Below the pieces are notes generated by a model. That model was not told the origin of the DNA and did no database searches. It was given only the letters and a program-made list of their open reading frames with translations. Below are positions 45,110 to 59,009 of a stretch of DNA of 64,000 nucleotides, in pieces. Location: assembly GCA_023238725.1 (NCBI GenBank), contig JAKKUS010000773.1, positions 1 to 64,000 of the forward strand, given 5' to 3'. Origin of the DNA: Scortum barcoo. Its lineage: Eukaryota > Chordata > Actinopteri > Centrarchiformes > Terapontidae. Numbering within the stretch: position 1 is the stretch's first letter; the number at the start of each line of letters is the position of its first letter. The position numbers were made by a program, and so were the translations under genes.

Positions 45110-45400
45110 TGTGGCTGCAGCTCCTGATTCATTTCCCCCATTATCGATGAACTATTTCATCTATATAATGGTTAAAACTGTCCACAGTGTCCTAAAATCC
45201 AGGGTTGCATCTTCACATTACTTGTTTTGTTACAAATTCATTCATTTTTTTATCTCATAACACAAAGAAAGTCTGAAAATCCTCACTGCTGAGGAGCTGA
45301 AGCTAATAAATGTTTTAAATAAATGTATATTGTCTCAAAAAATGTCGAAAACCAATAAAAGATTATTAAAACAGTTGCAGATTTATTTTCTGTTGATCTT
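45110..45400. repeat. GCTGCAACTA-type interspersed repeat, diverged
   Basis: Starts near GGCTGCAGCTCCTGATTC and ends with AACAGTTGCAGATTTATTT. The interior has CTCAAAAAATGTCGAAAACC and an ACAAAGAAAGTCTGAAAAT segment of the family. Confidence 0.45.
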
Positions 45401-48400
45401 TAACTGTATCAGCTCTCTCCAGAGGACAAGGAGGAGAATAAACCAGTCACACATCTGTGCAGGGATCCTCATGAGTCCCTGTTAAATTTTAAAGAGGAAC
45501 ACATCGGACCAGAAGTTTAAGAAAAAATGCTTTTATTTCTATTACACCTTTAAAAAGCATTTTTTTAAAGCACAATTTACTCTGTATACAAACACCTCTC
45601 TTCCTTAGACTAAAAAATGGTAGCATCTGCACATTGTGCTTTGATTGCAAAGTCTGTACAACCGCTCTGGGTCTCCTGTGGTGTCACGACCCCAGTAAAC
45701 ATTTTATTGCATAAATCACATTTGACCTCAGTGGTCATATGTCGAAGTCTTTAACAGATTGTGGAAAGACAGAAGAAAAATGACACGGAAATGAGGAGAA
45801 AGAAGTTCTCATACCTGTAACACAGTGAACAATAATAGCAGCTTCCTTGATGAAGGTGTTGCACATTGTCCTGAAAAGAAAAACAAAAGAAATCCAAAAG
45901 AAAAACAAACCAAAATCATGTGACAATAAACGGCAGTTGTGCTTGTGTCTATCTAGCAAAACTTCTTACTCCTTTGTAAATAATTGAATGATGCAAACAC
46001 ACACTCCAAAAAGAAGAAACAAAAAGATAAAGTTTCAAGGAGAACTGGCAGCTATTGGCCCATTTGCCTTTAAAACCACAGCTGACTAAATGCTAATCTC
46101 TAGTTGCACACATCCCCTTTACAATAAGCAAGTTTCACATATCTTCACTATAATCTATTTTAACCTACATTTGAAAAACTAGCATTTCTCAAAAGGCAGT
46201 GTCTCTCTGTGATGTCTCCACGGAGACTTAACATCATTAAATGCTGAATGGAAAATCGGTTTTGCACAAAAATATACAAATTCAAATATACTTGAATGAC
46301 TTTGGTATAAACAAAATGCAGATACTTATTCACACACAAAACGTCCATTCCTGAATGTTCCCTTTAAACTACATCTTTCTACTTGTCCCAGCAAAATACG
46401 AATTATGTACGTGTTCACCACTGGGGAGTGGAGAAAACATGGACCAGCAAGCATTCATAAAAACAAAGGATTATGAGAGAGGAAAAAAGTGCACTCAAAC
46501 CTCTTTTCTGGGACGGTATTTTATCTTTTAACCTTTAAAAACAGCATCAATATGATTTTATTCTACAGTATAAACTTCGAATAAACGATGGAGGATTAGG
46601 GCCAGTTTTTGAGGATAAAATCATGATATATATATATATTTTTAGTCATATCTGGAGAGAAAAGCAATTGTATTACAAGAAGAAAAGTCATATTCTTTGA
46701 ATAGTCATAGAATTACATGAAAAAGGTTGGTTTGAGAAGAATATGTTGGATTTTATGATCCAACTACACGATTAAATGTGCATGTTTTAGCTTTTTCTGA
46801 AATAGTGTTAACTGTACAATACAGTATTTATTCAGTTTTTTTACAGTTACTTATACTTATTTCCTTGCAAGTCTCCTTTTTTTCCTCTTAATTTTGAGGC
46901 TTTATTCTTGAAATATAACAATCTTCCAAGTTTCCAAGTTTATTTTCTTACAATGCAAGATGTCAAGTTACAGATTAAGCTGTCAGGTCAGAAAGACGCA
47001 CCCGCAGGAATTAATAATGAGTCTGAACGAAAGGAAACTTGTTTCTATCCAACGTAACGCTGAACTGAATCACATGCTTCTCTGATTTTATTCTGAGGGG
47101 CTTGTACTCATACCAGTTTTATGAAAATGACCAAAGAAAATTCACCATCCACACCTTCAGAGGAGCAAACCAGCCTGATTCTCCCGCTTCCCATTAATAA
47201 TCTTTAAGGCAGATCGATGAAAGCCTCATTAATGCCGAGGGCTCCTCTTTGTTTTCTTTGCGAGTGCGATGCCAGTGAATGCTGACTCATCTCCCCCGAC
47301 CAGCGACTGTACGGTGTTGCAGGCTCTCCAGCCTATTAGCCGGGTGAATTGTTCGAGCCTTGGCGAGCCCGTTTCTCCTCGTACAGCGGTCAACAGGGCA
47401 GCACTCAGATTAAAAACGCTGAGTTCATGCACCCGCAACAGCCGAGAGGAGCAATGAGAGGCCTGCTTGGGACTGACAGCCTCTTTGTGTTTGTCGAGAA
47501 TTTACCTCGACCTTCAGCACTCCCGGCATTGTCCATTTAAATGTTATAAATTGACATGTTGGTGAGACGCAGCTGTGCCTGTGCTGCCCACACGTCTATC
47601 CACAGTAACGCACGACGCATACATCTGCACCACCTACACTTACATCCAACAATTGAGTTATAGAAGAGGAAATTTTCAGATGACTTTCCAAGCAGGCTAC
47701 AATCTGAAAAAAGGTCAAAAGGGAGCTTGAGAATGATTGAAAACGGGGGCTCGTCTGAAGCTGAAGTTCGGCATTTAAAGAAAGTTTAATGGAAGAACAA
47801 GTATTAGTGTCCAAGTCACTGCCACAGCGTGTCCTGTGTACATTTCTTATCGTAGAAGGGAGCTTTAAAATGACACTGCAGCTTTATTTGTGTGCATTTT
47901 ATTTATCTTAATTATCAGGTAGAGTGCAGATTAATTGGCATTAATGCAAATTTTAATGTGTTAGAGTTAACCAGGATTATTTCTTTTAGTTAATCCTTTG
48001 TTAGAATAGTGAAAAATACCAGTTAACCTCAGAAGAAATGACTGATAATATCATCAGACATGACGCATCTGTGTTATATGTGAGACAGCGTAGCCACGAA
48101 GAAGTTGAATATATCTAGCTTTACTTTTGCTTTACCCGTGCAAATGAGAAAAACAGTGACGGTGAATTGAGTGTTTCATTTCTCAGCCGCTTTTTTGCCA
48201 ACAAACAGCAGCACAATCCAGGATCTGCGTTATGAGGAATTTGAGCTTTACTAACTGAGCTGAACTCAAAGTGATGCAGAACTCACTATTTGTCAACTGT
48301 GTTCTGCAGCGGCACATGAATTATTGAGGGTTTTTGCGAATGTCCGACAGACTCTAGTGGCTTTTGGTTACAGCTAAGAAGTGTAGCACAGTTTGTCATC

Positions 48401-49267
48401 TCAAAGCACCACATAAAAAGGTAGCAGCATTATGTTGGCTTCGGTGCTGGCGGCTAATCAGAATGAATTATTTATCAGGATTTTTAAGCCTGTTGCAGGC
48501 CTGATGGGTTTATCTCAGGGAATTTAACGGGAACGCTCGTGTTTTGGCAGCGCGCTACCTGTCTTCCATGTCTCAGCTGAAATACAACCTGGTCCCAGTC
48601 AAAGTCTCAGGATGCAGTCATGCAGGTAACTCCGACCAGATGTGCGTACACAACTGCTCAGCTAAACACAGCGGGATTGTGGGTAGGAAGCAAAGAGAGC
48701 TGGTGGTGGCTGGTTTAAACTTCTGAAAATTGAGATGTTTCTTCTTCAGAGATGATTGATACCCAATTCATGACTTAATATCTATACTGAAGGAGAGAAA
48801 TAGCTGAAGGAGTTGACCTCCCTAAAGATACAGAAAGATATTTGTGACTTTTATCTGTGTTTGAGGGGGGAGGGCTTCAGAAAATAACTGGAAGCTGCTG
48901 CTTTGGAGGCATTAAACATTTGACTCTGCAGCATTTCTGTGAAGGGATGATTGCCAAATTAATTTATCTCACCTGACAGCTTAAACACAGTACACCGAAA
49001 AACACATTGTCTGTTTTGAAGCCTTTTGATGTTAAAGGGGTAAAATCAGGTTGTAGTGGAGAAATATGATCCAAAATGATTTTTTTTTTTTTTTTACAGT
49101 TTCTTTGTTTCAATAACCGTTTCTAATTTGGTTTTAAATGGTAAGAAAATATAATTGGAGAAGAGACTTGTTTTGGATGCGTCAAAGAATAGTGGAAATG
49201 TAATTTAGTTTAAAAAATTTGAGGACTTTTATCTTTCTCTAACATCATATATTGTTACTTTAAACAA

Positions 49268-49285
49268 AACACACACACACACACA
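49268..49285. repeat. CA microsatellite
   Basis: About nine AC units. A second run lies at 49508-49526. Confidence 0.85.
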
Positions 49286-49650
49286 ACCACACACTCACCC
49301 TCTGAAACTAGGTCTGTGCATAATTACAGACACTAGCTCAAGGAAAAAAAAAAGGAAAGAAAAAAAAAAACAGGAGAGGAGAGCTACAGTCGATGTTGCA
49401 GAAAATATAAAACCTGCAACAGAGCACAGGAGAAACATTTAGTGGTGAGAGCTGCAGCTGAATAAACTTTAGATTAAGAACCTCAAACCAAAACTGGGAC
49501 GCACTTTACACACACACACACACACAAACAAACACACACAATGTGAGCATCTGCCTCACATTGAATCATCCATTGAGTTCTCACACATAAAGTATATTCA
49601 ACTTCTCAGTCATGATCGCAGCTGTATATTATATGTGGCTTACAGTTTAT

Positions 49651-51684
49651 CTAGTTGTGCTTGGCACGAATCCCTTTTAAGTAGTTTTTCCAGCGCTTGA
49701 CCACATCCTTGAAGATGGGAGAGTTGTCTATGGATGCCACCAGCTGCAGCTGGTTAATGTGCGTAGTGTGATAGTCCCAGCGTGCCAGGTTGGGTGCCGT
49801 GCCCAACATGAAGTGACGCAGGTCGTAGATGCTCCCAGACCCGGTGTCAAAGAGTGGCAGCATGGCCTTCAGAGACTCCATGCCACGGCTGAACAGCTGC
49901 CCAGCCTCCCTGCCAAGCTTCTCTCCGGCTGTCTCAGTCAAGTCAAAGAGTCCCAGCAGGGAGTAGATGAAGCCGTTGAGGACAAAGGAGCTGGGCGTGG
50001 TGGGGTATTCTTCATACCAGTCGTATTTGTTCATGAACACAGCTTTGACCCCGTGCTGTGCTGAAGGCACCTTGTAGGGTCCTACTGCCTTGAGGGCAGC
50101 GTTGAGGTAAGCCTGGTCCTTGGTAAGGAGGTAGGCTCTCACTAGAGTGGACATGGCCTGGCCCTGAGCCATGGCCGAGTACCAGCCGGGCTCCAGGGGT
50201 CGGAAGCCTTCGCCCAGTTTACGGGTGACCATGATCGGCCAGCCACCTCGCTCATCCTGGTTACGAAGCAGCCAGTCACTGGCGGCAAAGAAGGCGGCCA
50301 TGTGTGCAGTGGTGGAGATAGTGACGTTGTCAACAAAGCCACGCCCATGTAGGACTAACCGCACCACCCGTCTGGGCATGATCTGAGAGGGAAGTGAGGT
50401 GCAAAGGAACAATCAATGACTAGAATCAGGATTTGACGCCAATTCAATAATGCTGTTTATCTCTACATACAGTCATTTATTATCATCATTGTCAGAATGA
50501 AATAACCTGGTTCAAAGTTCTCATGATGAAATATGTCTTAAGTTAAATTTGAAAAAAACATACATTATATTGAATCTTCCTTTACAATTTGGACAGAAAA
50601 ATAAAATATAATGCTGCAATAATCATTATCTTATTCATTTCTGACTGAAAGACAGATGGGGAATCAATTATTGCCAATTACGTATGGTCCAGTTCAGGGC
50701 TGTAACTATTGATTATTTCCATTGATTAATCCAATGATTATTTTCTTGACTGATTAATCAATGTGTATATAAAATGAAAAAGTTGAAACAAAGAAATGTT
50801 TATGCAGTTTTGATTTAAAAATGACTTTTTACTCAATTATAAATATACCTGCCAATTAATTTCTATCAATCCACTGATAAACTAATTGTTTTAGTTCCAG
50901 TTCAGTCACATAGTTTCAAACCCAGGCGTTATACCAAAAATCTGACATAAACCAACCTTGGTGGCCTTCACAGCCTTGGTGTTGGACAGCCCGACGCCCT
51001 TCCTGAGGTCGGTGAGCAGGTCTCGGGTCAGAGTGCTCCAGGAGGTTCGTGCTCCGATACCGTAGGTGATGTCGCGGTCTTTGAAGGCGATGAGCTGCGT
51101 GCTGGTCACGTAGTGGATGGTGAAAGGAGGGCCCTTCTCGGTGGTCTCGAGGATCACGGACACGCTGCTGTTGGAGATGAACTTGAGGTCCAAGCTGAGG
51201 ATGAAGTCTTTGGAGTTCCCGAGCTGGAGGGACACGCCTTCTGAGGACTCTGTGGTGGTTGGGGAAGGAGGGTGGGTGCACAGATAAATGAGGAGGGGTG
51301 TTAAAGATGTTGATAACGAGCTGAAAATGCAGGAGAAAATGTGTTTTACAGCGCTTTGTGAAGTGCAGTTGGTCAGAGAAGAAATGACTAACCTCATTTG
51401 ACTGACTTTAAGAACCTCTGACGATTACTGGATGACAAAGGACTATTTTTAGCCGACTGACTGGAAGCCTTTTACAGTCCGTCTGTTTTCTTTAATACAC
51501 TCTCCTCTGATGGTGCGTCTCTATGATAGCTCGTCTTTTCCTTCATGTTCCCACATTCACTCGGTAGTCACATTCTCAAATGATCAATAAGATTCAGATA
51601 ACTTTTGAAAAAGTCTGCGGTCAAAACCCTTCGCTTTTTTATTATTTTTTTTACCATCTTCCTACCTGTGTGATGTGCCTAGCT

Positions 51685-51729
<45 letters not shown>

Positions 51730-54700
51730 GGAGAGACTCAAACTCAGCTTCTCATGGGATGTACAGTGCAGATGTGTCATTTCACACTGAGCTTAATTAG
51801 GAGGACATAAGGGAGGAGAGAAGAGAGCAGTGGGAAGATGGAATAAGAGTTAAAGAAGAAGTTGATGCACTGCAGCAACTTTTTTCATTTGCATCTTCCC
51901 CACAAAGCTCAAAGATACGAACTCAGATGATATTCACTTTCCACACTGCCACTGCTCCTCTTACATTATATCAACCCCGCACCAGATTCTCTAAAGTCAT
52001 TTCTTTCTAACCCACCCACCCAATTACCGAAAAGCATTAACAGTTTCTGGGATGATTTCTCCTTTGGCCTCATTACTTGGTCCATACAGCAAAAAAAAAA
52101 AACAACCAAAAAAAACCCTCTTTTCTCATCAAGGCTGCCCAAGGGATGAAGAGAGGAAAGAGTGTAGGAGTCAAGAAAGAGGAGAGTAATGGAATGATGG
52201 GTCGCACAAGTACCCTTAAAGCGAGCCCGAGACTGGAGAGAGTGAAAATGAGCCAATAGTGAGAAGACAATTGAGAATCAAGAGACAGAGAGATCTCACA
52301 TGACACGAGCTGAGAAAGCAGAAGCAGACAAGGCCGTCTGAGACACAAAGGCAGTCAATCAGGAGGAGAATGAAGGAGAGAGACAGTCTGGCAGGGGCCT
52401 CTGGATGACTACGGCTCTTTAATGCACTCATAAATCCATTACTTAAGGCAATGCACAGAGTAAGTGGATTTGTACTCTGGCCTCGTGATTACTCTGGCAT
52501 CAATAAAGGATGGGCTGGGAATATAGACGAGAATCCGCCTCCTCCTCTGCTCTGCTCGGCTCTCAGGCTGTTTAGCAATAAGGCAGGAGGCAGAGATGAC
52601 ATGCAGCTAGAAATATGTCAGCGTAAAACCACACTTGTATACACGAGTGAGCACATTAAAGGAACGCTTGAAAACACATGTAGGGTACGTGCTGCGCAGG
52701 AGACAACCGTCGATGCACGTGTGGTTATTCAGTGACTACATCTGTGTGTCGACACGAGAGAGACAGCGCGGATAAAAAGTTTTGGGAATATTTAACGTTT
52801 TTAGTCTACTTAAATCAGTCAATTATTTGCTTAACTCATCCTGACATCTATGAAATGCTGAAAAATGCCAGAGCTTCCCAGAGCAAGATGTTTATTTAAA
52901 ATAGCTTGTTTTGTACAGCCAACAAGTATTATAGTATGGTATTTTTGCTTGAAAAACAATAACACCATTAAACACTTGCCAAATCAGTGGCTCATTAATT
53001 TCCTGTCAATCAACTAATTGATCAACTAAACCTTCCAGCCCTACATGTTTTATCGTCTCACGTCATTGATCGTAGCTTTCATGCAGCTTTTTAACACTGC
53101 TGAACATACAGTTATCTGAACTTATTAAAAATATAAAATACATGTTTGCAGAAGTACACACCCCCTGGAAGACTTTACAGACAGCATTTACAGCCTCGAG
53201 GACCGGTCTGTCTTTCTTCTCACGATTCTCTTTTCTTTTTTTGCAAAACCGCTCCAGCTCTGTCGAGTTGCATGGGGATCAGGAGTGAACATTTCCAGGT
53301 CCAGCCACAGATTTTTGATGGGAGAGCTTTAAAAAAAAAAAAAAAAAAAATAGAGCCAGACTTTGCCACTCGAGATCTGTTTTCACTGTGAAATAAAACT
53401 TTTGGTCCTTAAGATTTTAAAACCCCATTTTAAAAATTTTTTTCGTGCAATAATCTCTCTGTATGGTGCTTTTTAATGAGTGGTCATGGAGGCCATTCAA
53501 GTGCTGGTGAAAGACTATTTTTGATATCAGCCTCACTGTTTCTTCGTATCAGAGCTGTGTTAAGTTGCTGCATCAAAACATAATATTTCCTACTGCTGCT
53601 GCTGCCGCCGCCTCACATTAAACCCAGCCAACTGGTGCCTTTATTGTGAAGTAGGAAATTATATGTATTTGTCACCGCGGTTAACGACATCCAGGATGAT
53701 TCAACAAAAATACATTCACGAAACAAGACTGCTGTAATTTTGCACATTTTTCTCCAGCGGATCTTTTTTTTTATGGTTGAAAGAGAGTAATGAAACAGGA
53801 AAGAGCCACAGAGAGTCGTTAGATGAGGAGTTTCAGGCATCAAAACTTGCTGGTTGGTGAATCTACTTTTTAAAAAGAGGCTGTAGCCGGTGACAGCTGT
53901 TACTCCACTGCATCGCCGTACACAGATCACCTCGCTAATTCAGGCAGGTTTTGGTCTGAAACAAAACTTTTTCTTTTTTATTTCTGAACTATCAACCGAC
54001 CACGGGGGGATAGAGAAAATAAAGGTGCTCAGTGGCGGACAGGAATGTGCAGATGGTAGATGGTAGGTTATTATCAGGGGACAGACGATTGATCCACTTG
54101 TCAGAAAATTTGAGAGGCTGTTCAGCACCGGTGCCCTAGATACAGTAAGGAAGAAAAAAGACCCAAAACAGGGAGAAGAAAGGAGTAGGAGGAAGAAGTG
54201 GAGGGAAGCAAAGACAGAAAGAGAAACTGACAGTGGAGGAGGAAAACAGGAAAAGTTTTGGATGAGGGAGCAGAATAAGGCGTCGAAATGGATAGACGTA
54301 TTATGATTGCGATGTTTAGGAGGCACGGGAGGGCTGAGGGGTGATAAGTGGGTGGAAATGAGTAAACAGAGGCAGAAGACTGACTGAAATCTGGGGATGG
54401 ACAGGGAAGATTAATGGAGAACGGAGACTGCCGAGGGAGGGCTGAGGAGCGATGATGAAAACATGATGATGTCGAGGAAAGAGAGAGCTATGACGGCGAG
54501 CTGCAGCTGTAAGGCAAGGTGAGCGAGGAGCAGAGAGAGAGAGAGAGGAAGGAGGAAGTGTGTAGGGGGGAAATGAAAAGAAATTGTTGATGATGAGAGG
54601 CTGAAAGTGGAGGAATTAGGGGAAGGTGAAAATTACAGTGGAGGAGCAGCAGCAGCTCACCAGAGGACACAGAGAGGGAGAGAGTCCTGGAAATATCAGC

Positions 54701-57471
54701 AGGAGATCAAAGAAGAATAAAAGACAGCCCACATTCAGCACTGGGTGAAAGATTTTGACTTCTCCCACTTCCGAAAATAACTCTGCCAACTATCTTGTGG
54801 CCTTGGTCATTTCAGAGCTGGAAAACTAGGCCGTACATCCAACCTCCATTACAACAAATAATCAGGTTTTATTTATAGTTTAGATATTTAGACCACTCGG
54901 AGATCTGCACCGTCACTGATTTCACAATGTAAGAACGCTATAAAACAAAGTCTGTACATTTCTTAAGGTTGAGCAACTTAATGAAAATATCTAACCACAA
55001 TTATTATCACCAATCTGTGGTGATTGCAATTATTTTCTACGCATAAAGTTACAGGCCTGGATTTGCATAGTATTAAAGCAGATGTTACAAACATATTGTT
55101 TCTACATTAACAGTATCATAAAATATTGGTTAATATGGTTAAGGTCATCCCAGGCTCTTTTTTTTTTTTTTTTTTAAACCAGCTAGAGAAAAGTCAACGT
55201 GTATGTAAACTTAGCTAATTTCCTATAGACAAAAATTATTCATTTAACACACACGTATTGGGATATTTATAGTATGTCCATCGACTCTGTTCACTAGCTG
55301 TCATTTAGCGTTACACCCGAAAACTGCACAGCTGCTAGGTAGTCTGAAATTGCAATCACGCAGATCGTTAATGTGGGAAAAGGAAAACTCACCACTCTGT
55401 TGGTCTTTTATGAAGAGCAAAAAGACACGGTTCATTATGTATTCTGTAAAACATTAAAAATGGCACAGAGTGGTGTTTCCTCTTCCACAAAACCATCTTG
55501 GACTGAGCGTATAGAAAGCAGCATGCGGAGAGGGAGAACATTCACGAGGGAGCAGCCAAGATTTCTGTTTTGTTGTTTCTCCAACTCACAGAGTAGTAGT
55601 AATGGATAGTAGTGAGTAAATGTGTCAGTTGTCATTGGAGATGGTGAAACCAACGGTCACCGGATTAAACTTTAAATAGCTCGTGTGATTTGAAAATTGC
55701 ATCGTCTCTGAACTATCATTCCCACCCAATGCTGCAGCCCTCAAAACAATTCTGTTTGAGGCATAATGAAACGACAGCACCAAGAGGGAGACAGTTCTTT
55801 TATTTTTTTTCATATTTTCCCTCTTTAGAGATCAATTTATAGATGCATAAGGGAGAAGGGTGCACACACTAAATGACTATACAGTCTGAGGGAGGCTGAA
55901 GCACAGTTTCTTCAGCATCGCATGAGCCTTGGATATAAAGCGAGCGAGGTGAATTAAATTCCTCAGAGCTGAAAGAAAATGGCACCAAGGACAAGTGCCA
56001 TCTTTCAGTTTTATTACACTGAGGCAAGAATTCCCATTTTCTGAAGGCCTATTAAGTATATGCGCTGACAGAGAATTAAACAGACAATATGGTGACATGT
56101 CATCCATTTGTAAGGATTTTTTTAGCGTCTTACTGCAATCTAATCCAATCTAACAATATAACTCTGAAATAACTACAAAAAAAGTCTTTCAGTGACATTT
56201 TGGTGACGCCAACTCAGTGCTTGACTCATCACAGGTCGATTAAAACAAGTACATCCTTTGTTTAATATCAAACCTCTGGTAATAGAGATGAAACTCTTCT
56301 GATAACGTTAAAGCCGATGATATCTGACTGATGATCTGTTAGCGTCACAGACAAGCTGCCCTGAATCCCGGAGTCCCTGATCCAGAGATAAGGTGATTTT
56401 CTTTAAATATAAATATGATAAATATGAGATGCTTAAGGGAACAATCTGGTAATATTCTGTTTATCTGTTTGCAACAAATGAGATTCATCCTTTTGATGGA
56501 AATACTTACTATTCAGGTGCAGTTTTGCAATAACCTAGCATTTTAAAATAAGCAAAGTATATATTTGACACTGTTTTTTTAAAAAGATTTATAGCTCCAG
56601 CACTTTACTACCTGTCTGAAAACATGACATGATGAACTACACTCTCCCCAAAGAGACTCCCCTCTCTGTTGGTCTTTGTGCACAACAATAAGGCAGCAGT
56701 TAACCACCTTTCATTAAAGCCCATATGGCACATTTCAAAGAGCTCACTAAGCTGACAGCAGCCCAGAGCTTCACTTTGTCCTTTGACCAACAAACAGAAT
56801 TAAGATTAACTGGCTACAGCTGATAACATTTGTTGACAACAGACATCATTTCATCCGCTGATACGTGTGCTTTGGATGGTCTGCTGTGAAAAGAATGTCG
56901 AGTGGAGGTACTGCTGAATGCATTTTCGACAGCAAGTGTGACAATAGCTGACTAAGTGAACAAAATAGGATGAAATGTGTGATGCTGCCTCTGCCGGTCC
57001 TTTAATCATTATCATTTTTAGGAATCTGTCATTATGTGTGTGTGGGGGGGGTCCACTGTCAACCAACAGAGTCTGCCGGTATTCTCTCACTGTGGCTGTG
57101 ACTCACCGCAGACTATCATCCTGTCCTGAGGGTGTAGTTGCATATCGAGCCTCCTACAGCCACAGTTAACAGGAGATAAGCTCCTTGCGCCCGAGGCCAT
57201 CTGGGCTCATGGAAGGCTTACGTACCTGGAGCGCTGAACTGACGCACGGAGGAGGCTCGGGTCTTGTCGTGGACACGGCTGAGGCTGCAACCTTTCGGGA
57301 CACTCCAGGGCGCTGTGCTGGCCCGGCTGTCTCTCTCCTCGGCCGTGTCGTAAACCTCGACGTGGGGAGGCCGCTCGGTCAGGTTTTTGCTGTAGTGGCT
57401 CAAGCCATACTGAGCAATCTGGATGGCGTAGAAGTAACCTTGAGGCCCCCATTGAGTGGACAGAGGCACAC
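49651..57471 (-). CDS. glce: D-glucuronyl C5-epimerase, last three coding exons (partial)
   Basis: GLCE is the Golgi type II membrane enzyme that converts D-glucuronic acid to L-iduronic acid in heparan sulfate and heparin. Coding exons: 57471-57226 (GVPLSTQWGPQGYFY), 51249-50957 (SSEGVSLQLGNSKDF) and 50382-49651 (IMPRRVV to KGIRAKHN, stop). Phases are consistent (1, 1, 0). They give about 423 C-terminal residues of an enzyme that has 617 in human, so the cytoplasmic, membrane and N-terminal parts lie beyond 64000. Active-site tyrosine motifs are present: YEEYPTTPSSFVLNGF, SIYDLRHFMLG and RWDYHTTHINQL. The sequence shows no break. ATGs inside these exons are not natural starts. Confidence 0.94.
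50696..50900. repeat. GCTGCAACTA-type interspersed repeat
   Basis: Starts AGGGCTGTAACTATTGATTA and ends TGATAAACTAATTGTTTTAG, in the GLCE intron between 50383 and 50956. Confidence 0.6.
51688..51727. repeat. (TG)20 microsatellite
   Basis: Forty bases of uninterrupted TG in a GLCE intron. Confidence 0.95.
52795..53045. repeat. GCTGCAACTA-type interspersed repeat
   Basis: Contains TCAGTCAATTATTTGCTTAA, AAATGCCAGAGCTTCCCAGA and TCAATCAACTAATTGATCAA, followed by CCTTCCAGCCCTAC. Confidence 0.55.
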
Positions 57472-59009
57472 CTGGGTGGAAAAAAGAGATGTAGAGAAGA
57501 AGAAAAAGAACAGCAATATTAAAAAAAATGGACCTCCTTATATGCAAGCGATCCTAGACATTACATCCTCATGCTTCTGTACTTTGTTGTATTTTTCTGG
57601 TTGTTACTCAGGCTCCTACATGTAGTGTTTATATGATCATCTTGTTTGTGTAAAGGTTTTTCTTTTAAGCTCTTTGCAGTCTATTTTAAGAAAATGTTCC
57701 TTTTTAAATGGCAGTTGTCATAACAGCTTTATTTGGGGGGGAGGGTTTGGAGACAGAATAAATCTGTGACGTGCAGTGACACACTAAGTTTAGAACCACT
57801 GACATATCAATAAAACTGGTCCAAAATTGATCATTGATAGCAAATGTAGTAGAAATTGTGTTTGGCAATAACAAATATTAAAATATGGGCCTTTTTGTAA
57901 ACACAGACACAAATGAGAAAACAGGCACTGCCAAAAAAAAAAAACCAGAAAGGCGACAGAAAAAAAATACCACCAGCTTTAGTAAATGATGGGGCCGTGT
58001 GGTGAAATTGAAACTAAGCTTCTGCATTTCACTGCAGGTGAGCTTCCCTGTTCATGCAGACAGAAATAGCTCAGACAGGAGAATCACTCTGATTAACAGA
58101 TAGTTCACTTAAAGACCTTGTGACAGAGAGAGCACATGTGCAACCCCAAACCCATCCTTCTGAGAGGAACGACATAATACACCCAGATTGGGACTGGGCG
58201 ATGATGTGCCTCCTCCCTTCAGACTAATCAACACTGCATACACAGCTGAGCACTTTATGCTGTGTTAGTGCCATTTCTGTTGTTTGCCCAATAGGATGTT
58301 ACCTGCACAAAAGACTCCATTTTACTATTTGCTGTTTGCCGATGTACGGGTCCAGTTCTCTGACCCTAACCCTCAGACAGTGAATGACACAGCACAAAAA
58401 GAAAGCTTTTCTTTTTATGACAGAGACAACAGCATAAATGGGTTTTCATTATAGCTCTAAATCTGGAGTGTGTATACCTGCAAATGGAGGGAAAGAATGA
58501 ACTGACAAAGATTTTAAGCCAGTTGTTGTTGAATCTGATAATTCCCTGTGGAGTCTCATTAAACTGGTTAGTGGAGACCACACAACTAGTAATGGTGTGT
58601 CTAAGGTTAATAATAATTATATTTTTACAGCAATTCAATTCAAAAGGCACTGTTTCTTTAGCACATTTCATACAAATATTGTGAAGGGAAATGAACATTT
58701 ATCACATTTTTAACTGTGAATCAAAATGTGCATACATACACAAACTAATCATGCAAGAACATGGACGTATTTTACAAGCCGTGCCACAAGTCTTTCGGTT
58801 CATAATAGCAATATATATATATTCATTACACAGTAAGAGTTAACATCTTGAGAATATTTTACTCAATATTTTCCATTTTCTACCATTATCCCAATTTTCT
58901 TTCTGTCTCAGAACATCTAACCTGTTAAAACACGAAGTCACTTTTCATCTGTCAGTAAGGATCTTCACTAAAAACCCTCCATCCACCCCTGATCCGCCCT
59001 CTGTGCAGG

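Larger units (their letters stand above)
38487..49650. other. Intergenic DNA between PAQR5 and GLCE
   Basis: No protein gene could be supported in 11 kb. The high-coordinate end is the GLCE 3' UTR on the minus strand; its length is unknown. Repeats are listed separately. Less AT-rich blocks with recurring ATTAAT and TTATCAGG motifs (about 38995-39330, 44140-44420, 47180-47480, 48120-48540) may be regulatory. Confidence 0.55.
51250..57225 (-). other. GLCE intron (6 kb)
   Basis: No gene was found. It contains a long GT repeat (51688-51727), a GCTGCAACTA-type repeat (about 52795-53045), purine-rich stretches (about 52130-52400 and 54140-54690), poly-A/T runs and unique AT-rich DNA. Confidence 0.7.

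Noticed and set aside
50906..51397. ORF beginning MRLVISSL as a separate gene
   Set aside because: Its middle is a GLCE exon in frame; the rest is intron read-through on both sides.
53940..54326. ORF of 128 codons rich in Ser, Leu and Phe
   Set aside because: It is the complement of a purine-rich tract, with biased composition and no domain.
57185..57625. Plus-strand ORF of 146 codons
   Set aside because: It is antisense to the GLCE exon 57471-57226.
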